A DNA stretch of 64,000 nt from JALORV01 sp963703945. Its GTDB lineage: Bacteria; Pseudomonadota; Gammaproteobacteria; Burkholderiales; Burkholderiaceae_F. Positions 57,164-64,000 of the stretch are shown here, one piece after another. How positions within the stretch are numbered: position 1 is the first letter of the stretch; every line of letters begins with the position of its first letter. The notes beneath the pieces were generated by a model that had not been told where the DNA came from, made no database searches, and saw only the letters and a list, made by a program, of their open reading frames with translations. Location of the stretch: assembly GCA_963703945.1 (NCBI GenBank), contig CAVPGM010000046.1, positions 124,001 through 188,000 of the forward strand, read 5' to 3'. The translations under genes were made by a program, and so were the position numbers.

Positions 57164-57700
57164 CTAGCGCCCGCCGCTGCGTTTCCGTGCACCCGGCTTG
57201 CGTGCGACATTCGACCGGCCCAAAGCCCGCTTCGCCGCTCCCGGGTCGCGCCGTGAGGCAGGCGGGCGGTTGACACGCTCGGCATCTCGACGATCGGGGG
57301 TCGATCTTTTCGGTGCCGACGGTTTGCCAGCGCGTGGCACGCGAGCCTTCGGTTCGACGCGCGCGTTCTTGCGCGTCGGCGATGCCTTGCGCGACGCGAC
57401 GGCTTCCGCCGCCACCGCTTCCTCGGGCGCCGGGCGGTAGAACACCAGCAGTTTGCCGATCGCTTGCACGCGCGCGGCGGACAGGGTGTCGGCGAGTTTG
57501 GTGAAAAGTGTGTCGCGTTCCGCGCGGTCGTCACCGGGGACGCGGACCTTGATCAGTTCGTGCGAGGCGAGCGCGCGGTCGATCTCCTTGATCACCGGGC
57601 TGCTCGCGCCAGCGTTGCCCAGCAGCACCACGGGCTTGAGACCATGTGCGCGCGCCTTCAACGCCTGTCGTTCCTTCGGACTCAGCAGGACCTCGGGCAT
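57164..57700 (-). CDS. yhbY: YhbY/CRM-domain RNA-binding protein with a long basic tail
   Basis: A 178-residue protein from ATG 57700 (MPEVLLSPKERQAL). Residues 1-95 are the YhbY/CRS1 RNA-binding domain: KARAHGLKPVVLLGNAGASS contains the G-x-x-G-type loop, then SHELIKVRVPGDD and VQAIGKLLVFYRP. This domain binds pre-50S ribosomes. About 80 extra residues, rich in Arg, Lys, Ala and Pro, form a disordered basic tail not present in E. coli YhbY. It is divergent from rlmE, 35 nt away, a common arrangement. Confidence 0.9.
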   Translation of the reverse strand: MPEVLLSPKERQALKARAHGLKPVVLLGNAGASSPVIKEIDRALASHELIKVRVPGDDRAERDTLFTKLADTLSAARVQAIGKLLVFYRPAPEEAVAAEAVASRKASPTRKNARVEPKARVPRAGKPSAPKRSTPDRRDAERVNRPPASRRDPGAAKRALGRSNVARKPGARKRSGGR

Positions 57701-57735
57701 AGTGTCATCCTCCTTCCGCTTCAGTTTAGTCACGG

Positions 57736-58434
57736 ATGCCGCAGGCGAAGAAGAAGCATCGCTCGAACCCGGCCTGGATCCAGCGCCATGTCACCGACCC
57801 TTACGTGCGGCGTTCGGTCCAGGAAGGCTACCGGTCGCGGGCGGCCTACAAGCTCGCCGAAATCGCCGATGCCGATCGATTGCTGAAACCCGGCATGGCA
57901 GTGGTCGAGCTCGGTGCGGCACCCGGCAGCTGGACCCAGATCGTGCGACAGCGGCTGAGCGCGCCGGACGGAGCGCTGCGTGGACGCATCGTTGCTCTCG
58001 ACCTGCTGCCGATGGACCCTGTTCCCGACGTTGACTTCATCCAGGGTGACTTTCGCGAAGAGGCCATCGAGCAGCAGCTGGAGGCGCTCCTCGGCGGCGT
58101 CCCGATAGATGCCGTGCTGTCCGACATGGCGCCGAACCTGTCGGGCATTGCTGCGGCAGATGCGGCCCGCAGCTTGCACCTGGCTGAACTCGCCGCCGAT
58201 TTTGCTGTCAGGCACTTGAGTCCAGAGGGTTTCTTCCTCGTCAAGGCCTTCCAGGGCAGCGGTTTCAGCCAATTGGTGGAGCAGTTGAAGCGGGACTTCC
58301 GAACCGTGTCGACGCGCAAGCCCAAGGCCTCGCGCGAAGAGTCTGCCGAAGTGTTTCTGCTGGCCCGCCGGCTAAAGCGGTGTCCGTCCAGCCGGCTCGC
58401 CGCGGAAGCAAATAAGCCCGCGGGACGGCATTGA
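57736..58434 (+). CDS. rlmE: 23S rRNA (uridine-2'-O-)-methyltransferase
   Basis: A 232-residue SAM-dependent enzyme (RlmE/FtsJ) that methylates U2552 of 23S rRNA. The SAM loop VVELGAAPGSWTQIV, the acidic motif ALDLLPMDP and DFIQGDF, and the K-D-K-E tetrad (lysine in SRAAYKLAE, aspartate in VLSDMAPN, lysine in FFLVKAFQG, glutamate in ESAEVFLLA) are all present. The N-terminal basic segment (KKKHRSNPAW) is typical. It is followed by ftsH 129 nt on, the usual rlmE-ftsH pair. Confidence 0.96.
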   Translation: MPQAKKKHRSNPAWIQRHVTDPYVRRSVQEGYRSRAAYKLAEIADADRLLKPGMAVVELGAAPGSWTQIVRQRLSAPDGALRGRIVALDLLPMDPVPDVDFIQGDFREEAIEQQLEALLGGVPIDAVLSDMAPNLSGIAAADAARSLHLAELAADFAVRHLSPEGFFLVKAFQGSGFSQLVEQLKRDFRTVSTRKPKASREESAEVFLLARRLKRCPSSRLAAEANKPAGRH

Positions 58435-58459
58435 AATGAGCGGCCCGCGCCCCCCAAAT
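58431..58459 (+). promoter_or_regulatory. Candidate heat-shock (sigma-32-type) promoter before ftsH
   Basis: TTGAAA (58431-58436) and CCCCAAAT (58452-58459) are separated by 15 nt, close to the sigma-32 layout CTTGAAA-N(13-17)-CCCCATnT. The -35 overlaps the rlmE stop codon. ftsH is a heat-shock gene in other proteobacteria, which supports the reading; the match is by eye. Confidence 0.45.
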
Positions 58460-58563
58460 TGGCGGAGGCAGTTGTCTGCGGGGATTAGAATGTCCTGTCA
58501 GCAGTCCGATCTGATTTCATGCCGAGACTCCGAGCCTGTTCGGAGCGGCCCAGGGAGTATTCC

Positions 58564-60444
58564 TTGAACAACAACATGTTCGCGAAGGCCGCCATCTGGA
58601 TGGTGATCGCGCTCGTCCTGTTCACGGTCTTCAAGCAGTTCGAAAGCCGGCAGAAGCCGGCTGAAACTGTCAGCTACACGCAGTTCCTCGAAGAAGCCAA
58701 GGCGGGCAAGATCAAGCGCGTCGAGGTCCAGGGTCGCACGCTGCAGGTCACGCCGGCCGAGGGCGCGCGCTACACCCTGACGTCGCCCGGCGATGCCTGG
58801 ATGGTCAGCGACCTGATGAAGTCCGGCGTCCAGGTGTTCGGCAAGCCCGAGGAAGAGCAGTCGTTGCTGACGACGATCTTCGTGTCGTGGTTCCCGATGC
58901 TGCTGTTGATCGGCGTGTGGATATTCTTCATGCGCCAGATGCAGGGCGGCGGCAGGGGCGGGGCGTTTTCCTTCGGCAAGTCGCGCGCGCGCATGCTCGA
59001 CGAGAGCAACAATTCGATCACCTTCGTCGATGTCGCCGGCTGTGACGAGGCGAAGGAAGAAGTGCAGGAACTGGTCGAGTTTCTGCGCGATCCGTCCAAG
59101 TTCCAGAAGCTTGGCGGCCGCATTCCGCGCGGGGTGCTGATGGTAGGTTCCCCGGGTACCGGCAAGACGCTGCTGGCAAAGGCCATCGCCGGCGAAGCCA
59201 AGGTGCCATTTTTCTCGATCTCCGGCTCCGACTTCGTCGAGATGTTCGTCGGTGTCGGTGCTGCCCGTGTGCGCGACATGTTCGAGCAGGCCAAGAAGCA
59301 CGCGCCCTGCATCATCTTCATCGATGAGATCGACGCCGTCGGCCGCCAGCGTGGAGCTGGTCTGGGCGGCGGAAATGACGAGCGCGAACAGACGCTGAAT
59401 CAGATGCTGGTCGAGATGGACGGTTTCGAGACTGGTGTGGGTGTCATCGTCATCGCGGCGACCAACCGGCCCGACGTGCTCGATCCGGCGCTGCTGCGTC
59501 CGGGCCGTTTCGACCGCCAGGTGGTTGTTCCGCTGCCCGATATCCGCGGTCGCGAGCAGATCCTGAACGTGCACATGCGCAAGGTGCCGATCGGCGCCGA
59601 CGTCAAGGCCGAAGTGATCGCGCGCGGGACGCCCGGATTCTCCGGTGCCGACCTCGCCAATCTCGTGAACGAGGCGGCGCTTTTCGCTGCGCGGCGCAGC
59701 GCGCGTGTCGTCGAGATGACCGACTTCGAGAAGGCCAAGGACAAGATCATGATGGGCGCCGAGCGCAAATCGATGGTCATGTCCGACGAGGAGCGCCTGA
59801 ACACGGCGTACCACGAGTCCGGCCACACGCTGGTCGCCAAGCTCGTGCCGAAGAGCGATCCGGTGCACAAGGTCACCATCATTCCGCGCGGCCGCGCTCT
59901 CGGCCTGACGATGCAGTTGCCCGAGCAGGATCGTTACGCCTATGACCGGCAGTACCTGCTGTCGCGCATCGCAGTGCTGTTCGGAGGCCGCATTGCCGAG
60001 GAAGTGTTCATGAACCAGATGACCACCGGGGCCGGCAACGACTTCGAGCGTGCGACGCAGATGGCACGCGACATGGTCACGCGCTATGGCATGAGCGATG
60101 CGCTGGGTCCGATGGTGTACGCCGAAAACGAGGGCGAGGTTTTCCTCGGCCGCTCGATCACCAAGACGACGCATGTCTCGGAAGAGACGATGCGCAAGGT
60201 CGACGGCGAGATCCGGCGCATCATTGACGAGCAGTACGCGCTGGCGCGCAAGCTGATCGAGGACAACCGCGACAAGGTCGAGGCGATGGCCAAGGCGCTG
60301 ATCGAATGGGAGACGCTCGATAGCGAGCAGATCGACGACATCCTCGCCGGCAAGCCGCCACGTCCGCCCAAGTCCACCGGATCGACGCCACCGACGGGCA
60401 AGTCGGCCGCCGGCGGCGTTGAAGGTGCGGCTCAGCCCGCCTGA
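58564..60444 (+). CDS. ftsH: ATP-dependent zinc metalloprotease FtsH
   Basis: A 626-residue membrane-bound AAA+ protease that degrades membrane and regulatory proteins. The likely start is TTG 58564, giving MNNNMFAKAAIWMVIALVLF as in related species, with GGGAG about 8 nt upstream; an upstream ATG at 58519 lacks support. Two helices (about 8-24 and 104-121) flank the periplasmic domain. Walker A G195-S-P-G-T-G-K-T202, Walker B IIFIDEIDAVG, the second region of homology (LLRPGRFDRQV) and the zinc site H417-E-S-G-H421 are intact. The C-terminus is Pro/Ser/Gly-rich. Confidence 0.97.
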   Translation: MNNNMFAKAAIWMVIALVLFTVFKQFESRQKPAETVSYTQFLEEAKAGKIKRVEVQGRTLQVTPAEGARYTLTSPGDAWMVSDLMKSGVQVFGKPEEEQSLLTTIFVSWFPMLLLIGVWIFFMRQMQGGGRGGAFSFGKSRARMLDESNNSITFVDVAGCDEAKEEVQELVEFLRDPSKFQKLGGRIPRGVLMVGSPGTGKTLLAKAIAGEAKVPFFSISGSDFVEMFVGVGAARVRDMFEQAKKHAPCIIFIDEIDAVGRQRGAGLGGGNDEREQTLNQMLVEMDGFETGVGVIVIAATNRPDVLDPALLRPGRFDRQVVVPLPDIRGREQILNVHMRKVPIGADVKAEVIARGTPGFSGADLANLVNEAALFAARRSARVVEMTDFEKAKDKIMMGAERKSMVMSDEERLNTAYHESGHTLVAKLVPKSDPVHKVTIIPRGRALGLTMQLPEQDRYAYDRQYLLSRIAVLFGGRIAEEVFMNQMTTGAGNDFERATQMARDMVTRYGMSDALGPMVYAENEGEVFLGRSITKTTHVSEETMRKVDGEIRRIIDEQYALARKLIEDNRDKVEAMAKALIEWETLDSEQIDDILAGKPPRPPKSTGSTPPTGKSAAGGVEGAAQPA

Positions 60445-60465
60445 CGCCCGTTTCGTTTGCCCAAG

Positions 60466-60487
60466 GGCCGGCTCGTCCGGCCTTTTT
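60466..60487 (+). terminator. Intrinsic terminator between ftsH and folP
   Basis: GGCCGG (60466-60471) and CCGGCC (60477-60482) pair around CTCGT, followed by TTTTT. It ends 15 nt before the first folP start, so folP needs read-through or a promoter in the gap. Confidence 0.8.
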
Positions 60488-60501
60488 CTTGCGCTTCTAA
60501 A

Positions 60502-61371
60502 ATGGTGGACATGGATAGTCCGGTCATTCCGGCACCCGTGTCCTGGCGCATCGCCGGTGCAACGCTCGACCTGTCGCGTCCGCTGATCATGGGTGTGGTC
60601 AACGTCACGCCCGATTCGTTCTCCGATGGGGGCCGCTATCTTTCGTTCGCCGACGCGCGCGCTCATGCATTGCGCCTGGTCGACGAAGGGGCCGACCTGC
60701 TCGATATCGGCGGCGAGTCGACCCGGCCCGGCGCCGCGGACGTGTCGGAGGAGGAGGAAATCGGGCGGGTGGTGCCGCTGATCGAGTCGGTGCGCGGGTG
60801 CGGCGTTCCGGTATCGGTCGATACCAGCAAGGCCGCGGTCATGCGCGCTGCTCTGGCAGCCGGCGCAGCGATCGTCAACGACGTGCGTGCGCTGCGGGAG
60901 GCGGGTGCTGCCGAGGCGGTGGCAGCGGCCGATTGCGGCATCGTCGTCATGCACATGCAGGGGATGCCCCGCACCATGCAGCGTGAACCCCGCTATGACG
61001 ACGTGGTGCGCGAGGTTTCGACATTCCTTCGAGAGCGCGTCGATGCGCTCGGGTTGGCGGGCGTCGCGTCCGAGCGCATCGTCGTCGATCCGGGCTTCGG
61101 ATTCGGCAAGTCGATCGCACACAACTACACGCTGCTGCACGATCTGCGCGCGCTCACTCGGATCGGACGACCGGTGCTGGTCGGGATTTCGCGCAAGTCG
61201 ATGCTCGGCACAGCAACCGGTCGTCAGGTCGGCGAGCGCGCTGCGTCGTCCATCGCGGCCGCCGTCCTGGCGGTCGAGCGCGGCGCGGGTATCGTGCGAG
61301 TACATGACGTGGCAGGCACGCGCGATGCGATCCGTGTCTGGGCAGCGATGACAAGAAAGGGGGAGCAATGA
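60502..61371 (+). CDS. folP: Dihydropteroate synthase
   Basis: A TIM-barrel enzyme of about 289 residues that joins p-aminobenzoate to a pterin pyrophosphate for folate, the target of sulfonamides. The signatures GVVNVTPDSFSDGG and LDIGGESTRPGA, plus the later DPGFGFGKS and LVGISRKSML, are intact. Candidate starts are ATG 60502 and ATG 60511, with no clear ribosome binding site to choose between them. The stop overlaps the glmM start (ATGA), a folP-glmM coupling common in proteobacteria. Confidence 0.95.
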   Translation: MVDMDSPVIPAPVSWRIAGATLDLSRPLIMGVVNVTPDSFSDGGRYLSFADARAHALRLVDEGADLLDIGGESTRPGAADVSEEEEIGRVVPLIESVRGCGVPVSVDTSKAAVMRAALAAGAAIVNDVRALREAGAAEAVAAADCGIVVMHMQGMPRTMQREPRYDDVVREVSTFLRERVDALGLAGVASERIVVDPGFGFGKSIAHNYTLLHDLRALTRIGRPVLVGISRKSMLGTATGRQVGERAASSIAAAVLAVERGAGIVRVHDVAGTRDAIRVWAAMTRKGEQ

Positions 61372-62720
61372 CACGCAGGCATTTCGGAACCGACGGCGTT
61401 CGCGGCACGGTGGGCGAAGCGCCCATTACGCCGGAGTTCGTTCTGAAGCTGGGGCAGGCCGCCGGGCGCGTGCTGGCGCGGCGCGCCGAAGGAGCGGCCG
61501 GGCGTCCGACCGTGCTGATCGGCAAGGACACGCGCATTTCCGGCTACATGCTGGAGGCCGCGCTGGAAGCGGGTTTCGCCAGCGCCGGGGTCGATGTCGT
61601 GCTGTCGGGTCCGCTGCCGACGCCGGCGGTTGCCTACCTGACACGCGCGCTGCGGCTCGATGCCGGCATCGTCATCAGCGCCTCGCACAACCCGTATCCC
61701 GACAACGGCATCAAGTTCTTCTCGGAGCGCGGCACCAAGCTGCCCGACGCGCTCGAAGCACGCATCGAACAGGAGATGGACCAGCCGTGGCATTGCGTCG
61801 ACGCCCGGCGGCTCGGCAAGGTGCGCCGGCTGGACGATGCCGCCGGCCGCTACATCGAGTTCTGCAAGAGCACCTTTCCGAACGACTTCGATCTCAAGGG
61901 GCTGAAGATCGTCGTCGACTGCGCCAACGGCGCCGCCTACCACGTCGCGCCGCACGTGTTCCATGAGCTCGGCGCCGACGTCATCGCGCACGGCGTGTCG
62001 CCGAACGGCATGAACATCAACGACGGCGTCGGCGCACTGCACGCCGAACAACTCGCCCACGCCGTTCAGGCGAACGAGGCCGATCTGGGCCTGGCGCTCG
62101 ACGGCGACGCCGACCGTTTGCTGGTCTGCGACGCGGACGGCCGCATCTACAACGGCGATGAGCTGCTGTACGTGATCGTGCGTGACCGCATGCGGCTGGG
62201 CCCCGTCGCCGGTGTCGTCGGAACGCTGATGACCAACTATGCGCTCGAGCGACGCTGCGCCGAGCTCGGCATCGGCTTCGTGCGCGCGAAGGTGGGCGAC
62301 CGCTACGTGCTGGAGATGCTGGAGGAAAAGGGCTGGCTCTACGGCGGTGAGGGCTCAGGGCATCTGCTGTGCCTGGATTGCCACAGCACCGGCGACGGCA
62401 TCGTCAGTGCGCTGCAGATGCTGGCCGCCATGCGGCGCAGCGGACAGACGCTGGCGCAACTGACCTCCGAACTCGTGCTGCTGCCGCAGGCGCTGGTCAA
62501 TGCGCGCATCGAACGGGGCTTCGACTGGAAGGCGCACGCGCCGCTGATCGACGAGATGTCGACCGTCGAGCGGGAGTTGCGCGGCTCCGGTCGCGTGCTG
62601 ATCCGTCCTTCGGGAACCGAGCCGGTGCTGCGCGTCATGGTCGAGGCATCCGAGCCGGAAATCGCCGAGGCGATGGCACAGCGCCTCGCGAGCCGGGTCG
62701 CGGCCACGCTGCACGGCTGA
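61368..62720 (+). CDS. glmM: Phosphoglucosamine mutase
   Basis: A 450-residue alpha-D-phosphohexomutase converting glucosamine 6-phosphate to glucosamine 1-phosphate for peptidoglycan and lipopolysaccharide. The catalytic phosphoserine is S106 in ISASHNPYPDNG, the Mg-binding loop is ALDGDADRLLVCD, and the substrate loops GEGSGHLLCL and RPSGTEPVLRVMVE are present. The N-terminus FGTDGVRGTVGE is standard. It is the last plus-strand gene and converges with the GT4 gene 37 nt away. Confidence 0.97.
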   Translation: MTRRHFGTDGVRGTVGEAPITPEFVLKLGQAAGRVLARRAEGAAGRPTVLIGKDTRISGYMLEAALEAGFASAGVDVVLSGPLPTPAVAYLTRALRLDAGIVISASHNPYPDNGIKFFSERGTKLPDALEARIEQEMDQPWHCVDARRLGKVRRLDDAAGRYIEFCKSTFPNDFDLKGLKIVVDCANGAAYHVAPHVFHELGADVIAHGVSPNGMNINDGVGALHAEQLAHAVQANEADLGLALDGDADRLLVCDADGRIYNGDELLYVIVRDRMRLGPVAGVVGTLMTNYALERRCAELGIGFVRAKVGDRYVLEMLEEKGWLYGGEGSGHLLCLDCHSTGDGIVSALQMLAAMRRSGQTLAQLTSELVLLPQALVNARIERGFDWKAHAPLIDEMSTVERELRGSGRVLIRPSGTEPVLRVMVEASEPEIAEAMAQRLASRVAATLHG

Positions 62721-62757
62721 GTCAGCCGCGACCACCGGGGACTCTGAGATAGGTTCT

Positions 62758-63810
62758 CTAATGCGCGGCGCGCGGAGCCGCGTCGGTCATCGGTGCGCTC
62801 GGAGCGACCGGTACCTGCAAGGCCAGAAACTGAAGCGTCGCGGCTCTCCACGAATGACGTTCGGCATGCGCGCGGCAGGATGCGCGATCGATGCGCAGCG
62901 CGTGCAGCGCGGCCCTGCGCAGGTCTTCGTCGAGCACCGCGACCGATGAACCGCCGACCACGTCGATCGGGCCCTGCACCGGGAATGCGGCCACCGGCGT
63001 GCCGCACCCCAGCGCCTCCAGCATGACGAGGCCGAAGGTGTCGGTCCGGCTCGGGAACACGAAGACATCCGCGGCGCTATAGAGCCGCGCCAGGTTGACC
63101 GGATCCAGCACACCGACGAAACGAACCTCGGGAAAGCGCAGCTTCAGCATCTCGAGCGCCGGCCCGATCCCCGCCACGACCTTGGTGCCCGGCAGGTCGA
63201 GCGCCAGGAAGGCCTGGATGTTCTTCTCGACCGAGACGCGGCCGACATACAGGAACACCGGATGGCGCGCGTCGGTGAACAACGGCTCGCTCGGTGTGAA
63301 GACTTCGAGGTCGACGCCGCGCGTCCAGAGCGCAACGTTGGTGATTCCGTGGTCGCGCAGCTCTCGTTCGACGGTCGGCGTCGGCGCCATGACGACACTC
63401 GCCGGGCCGTGGAAATGTCGCAGAAAGGCGTAGGTCCATTTTTCCGGCACGCGGAACATCGCCTGCAGATACTGCGGAAAGCGCGTGTGGTACGCGGTCG
63501 AGTAAGGCAGGTCGTGTGTGCGGCAATAGCGGCGCGCCGCGTAGCCCAGAGGTCCTTCGGTCGCGACGTGGATTGCTGCGTCGCGCTCGCCGGCGAGCGC
63601 CCGGTCGAGCAGACGGGCCAGCCGGTAGTACGGCATCAGCGACAGCCGGATCTCGCCATAGCCCGGGCACGGTATCGAGTGGAACTCGAGCGGGGAGATC
63701 ACCTGCGTCGAGTGCCCCGCTCGCTCGAGTTCGCGGTTAGTGGCCTCGATCGTTCGCACGACACCGTTGACCTGCGGATGCCATGCATCGGTGACGGTGA
63801 TGACCTTCAT
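62758..63810 (-). CDS. GT4-family glycosyltransferase
   Basis: A 350-residue GT-B enzyme. The N-terminal Rossmann domain opens VITVTDAWHPQVNGVVRTIE with the G-V-x-x-T loop. The C-terminal domain has VFLYVGRVSVEKNIQAFLAL and the nucleotide-sugar E-x7-E region SRTDTFGLVMLEALGCGTP. It resembles mannosyl- or glucosyl-transferases acting on lipids (PimB/SqdX-like). ATG 63810 overlaps the stop of the upstream pyrophosphatase-like gene (ATGA), so the two are coupled. This pair is frequent in betaproteobacteria, which hints at envelope glycolipid work. Confidence 0.87.
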   Translation of the reverse strand: MKVITVTDAWHPQVNGVVRTIEATNRELERAGHSTQVISPLEFHSIPCPGYGEIRLSLMPYYRLARLLDRALAGERDAAIHVATEGPLGYAARRYCRTHDLPYSTAYHTRFPQYLQAMFRVPEKWTYAFLRHFHGPASVVMAPTPTVERELRDHGITNVALWTRGVDLEVFTPSEPLFTDARHPVFLYVGRVSVEKNIQAFLALDLPGTKVVAGIGPALEMLKLRFPEVRFVGVLDPVNLARLYSAADVFVFPSRTDTFGLVMLEALGCGTPVAAFPVQGPIDVVGGSSVAVLDEDLRRAALHALRIDRASCRAHAERHSWRAATLQFLALQVPVAPSAPMTDAAPRAAH

Positions 63811-64000
63811 GCGAGCGCCTTCTCAGGGACAAGGGACGGCGGGGATTCGGCCGATTCGTCGTCCCAGCGGATCGCCGGCAGGGCGGGAGCCAGGTGCTGA
63901 TCCCAGGTGACGATCCGCAGTTCGCCCGCTTCGGTCTCGACCAGCGCGGTGAGGCTTTCGACCCAGTCACCGTCGTTGCAGTAGAGCAGGCCGTCCATCG
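63807..64000 (-). CDS. C-terminus of a UDP-2,3-diacylglucosamine diphosphatase-like phosphoesterase (partial)
   Basis: Only the last 60 or so residues are in the window; the 5' end lies beyond it. MDGLLYCNDGDWVESLTALVE is the conserved end of the LpxH-related calcineurin-like phosphoesterases, where G-D-W-V-E-S follows the metal-binding His. The final segment LRIVTWDQHLAPALPAIRWD is variable. It is co-directional with and overlaps the GT4 gene. Whether it is the lipid A enzyme or a paralogue cannot be told from this fragment. Confidence 0.75.
   Translation of the reverse strand, partial: MDGLLYCNDGDWVESLTALVETEAGELRIVTWDQHLAPALPAIRWDDESAESPPSLVPEKALA

Noticed and set aside
58498..61374. A 958-codon open frame antisense to ftsH and folP
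   Set aside because: It mirrors the codon structure of two certain genes on the other strand; long antisense frames are routine at this GC content. The translation is low-complexity and rich in His, Arg and Asp.

Overview
The window is about 64 kb of GC-rich, gene-dense DNA from a Gram-negative bacterium, most likely a betaproteobacterium of or near the Burkholderiales. The placement rests on gene order and families recalled from known genomes, not on a search. The indicators are carA...carB-greA-yhbY-rlmE-ftsH-folP-glmM; ffs-dnaX-ybaB-recR; trxA-rho-rpmE2 with a zinc-free type B L31; and an AddB/AddA-like exonuclease pair in place of RecBCD. I found no tRNA, rRNA, CRISPR array, insertion sequence or prophage. 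One structural RNA, the small SRP RNA, is present.

Layout. 0-4.7 kb: small membrane and exported proteins of unknown role, a patatin-like lipase, an SRPBCC-fold protein and a family-3 solute-binding lipoprotein. 4.9-10.2 kb (minus strand): an acyl-metabolism cluster of pta, ackA, a fabI-type enoyl reductase and a large DUF3141 protein with a PHA-synthase-like G-x-C-x-G nucleophile site. 10.2-14 kb: a LysR regulator, a possible remnant of an outer-membrane efflux gene, two small overlapping genes and a DUF4139 protein. 14-30.5 kb: an FtsX-type permease, an orphan 565-residue protein with a GNAT-like core, rmuC, an AlkB-like dioxygenase, a trypsin-like protease, an aminotransferase, an M14 carboxypeptidase coupled to a GNAT-exonuclease fusion, htpX, a potassium channel, a MATE exporter and an ArnT-like glycosyltransferase.

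30.5-43 kb is housekeeping: rpmE2, rho and trxA on the minus strand, then the AddB/AddA-like pair, a lipoprotein, ffs, a GNAT, dnaX, ybaB and recR. 43-51.4 kb carries a MAPEG protein, an NMT1/SsuA-type ABC importer, a membrane protein with a helical-repeat tail, a thioesterase, a second GFA protein, a rhomboid protease with a helical-repeat tail, and transaldolase. 51.5-62.7 kb is the carA-gmhA-carB / greA / rlmE-ftsH / folP-glmM block, with yhbY on the opposite strand. The window ends in a GT4 glycosyltransferase and the 3' end of a probable lipid A-type UDP-diacylglucosamine pyrophosphatase.

Main caution: about 18 single-base indels break five genes, and 17 of them lie between 4.38 and 9.30 kb. 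The protein between lesions is well conserved and no in-frame nonsense mutation was noticed, so I read most as sequencing or assembly errors. I reconstructed the products across frames. The most interesting leads are the DUF3141/fabI/ackA/pta module, the M14 carboxypeptidase coupled to a GNAT-DEDDh exonuclease fusion, the orphan GNAT-like 565-residue protein, gmhA inside the carAB operon, and a strong intrinsic terminator only 27 nt before greA.
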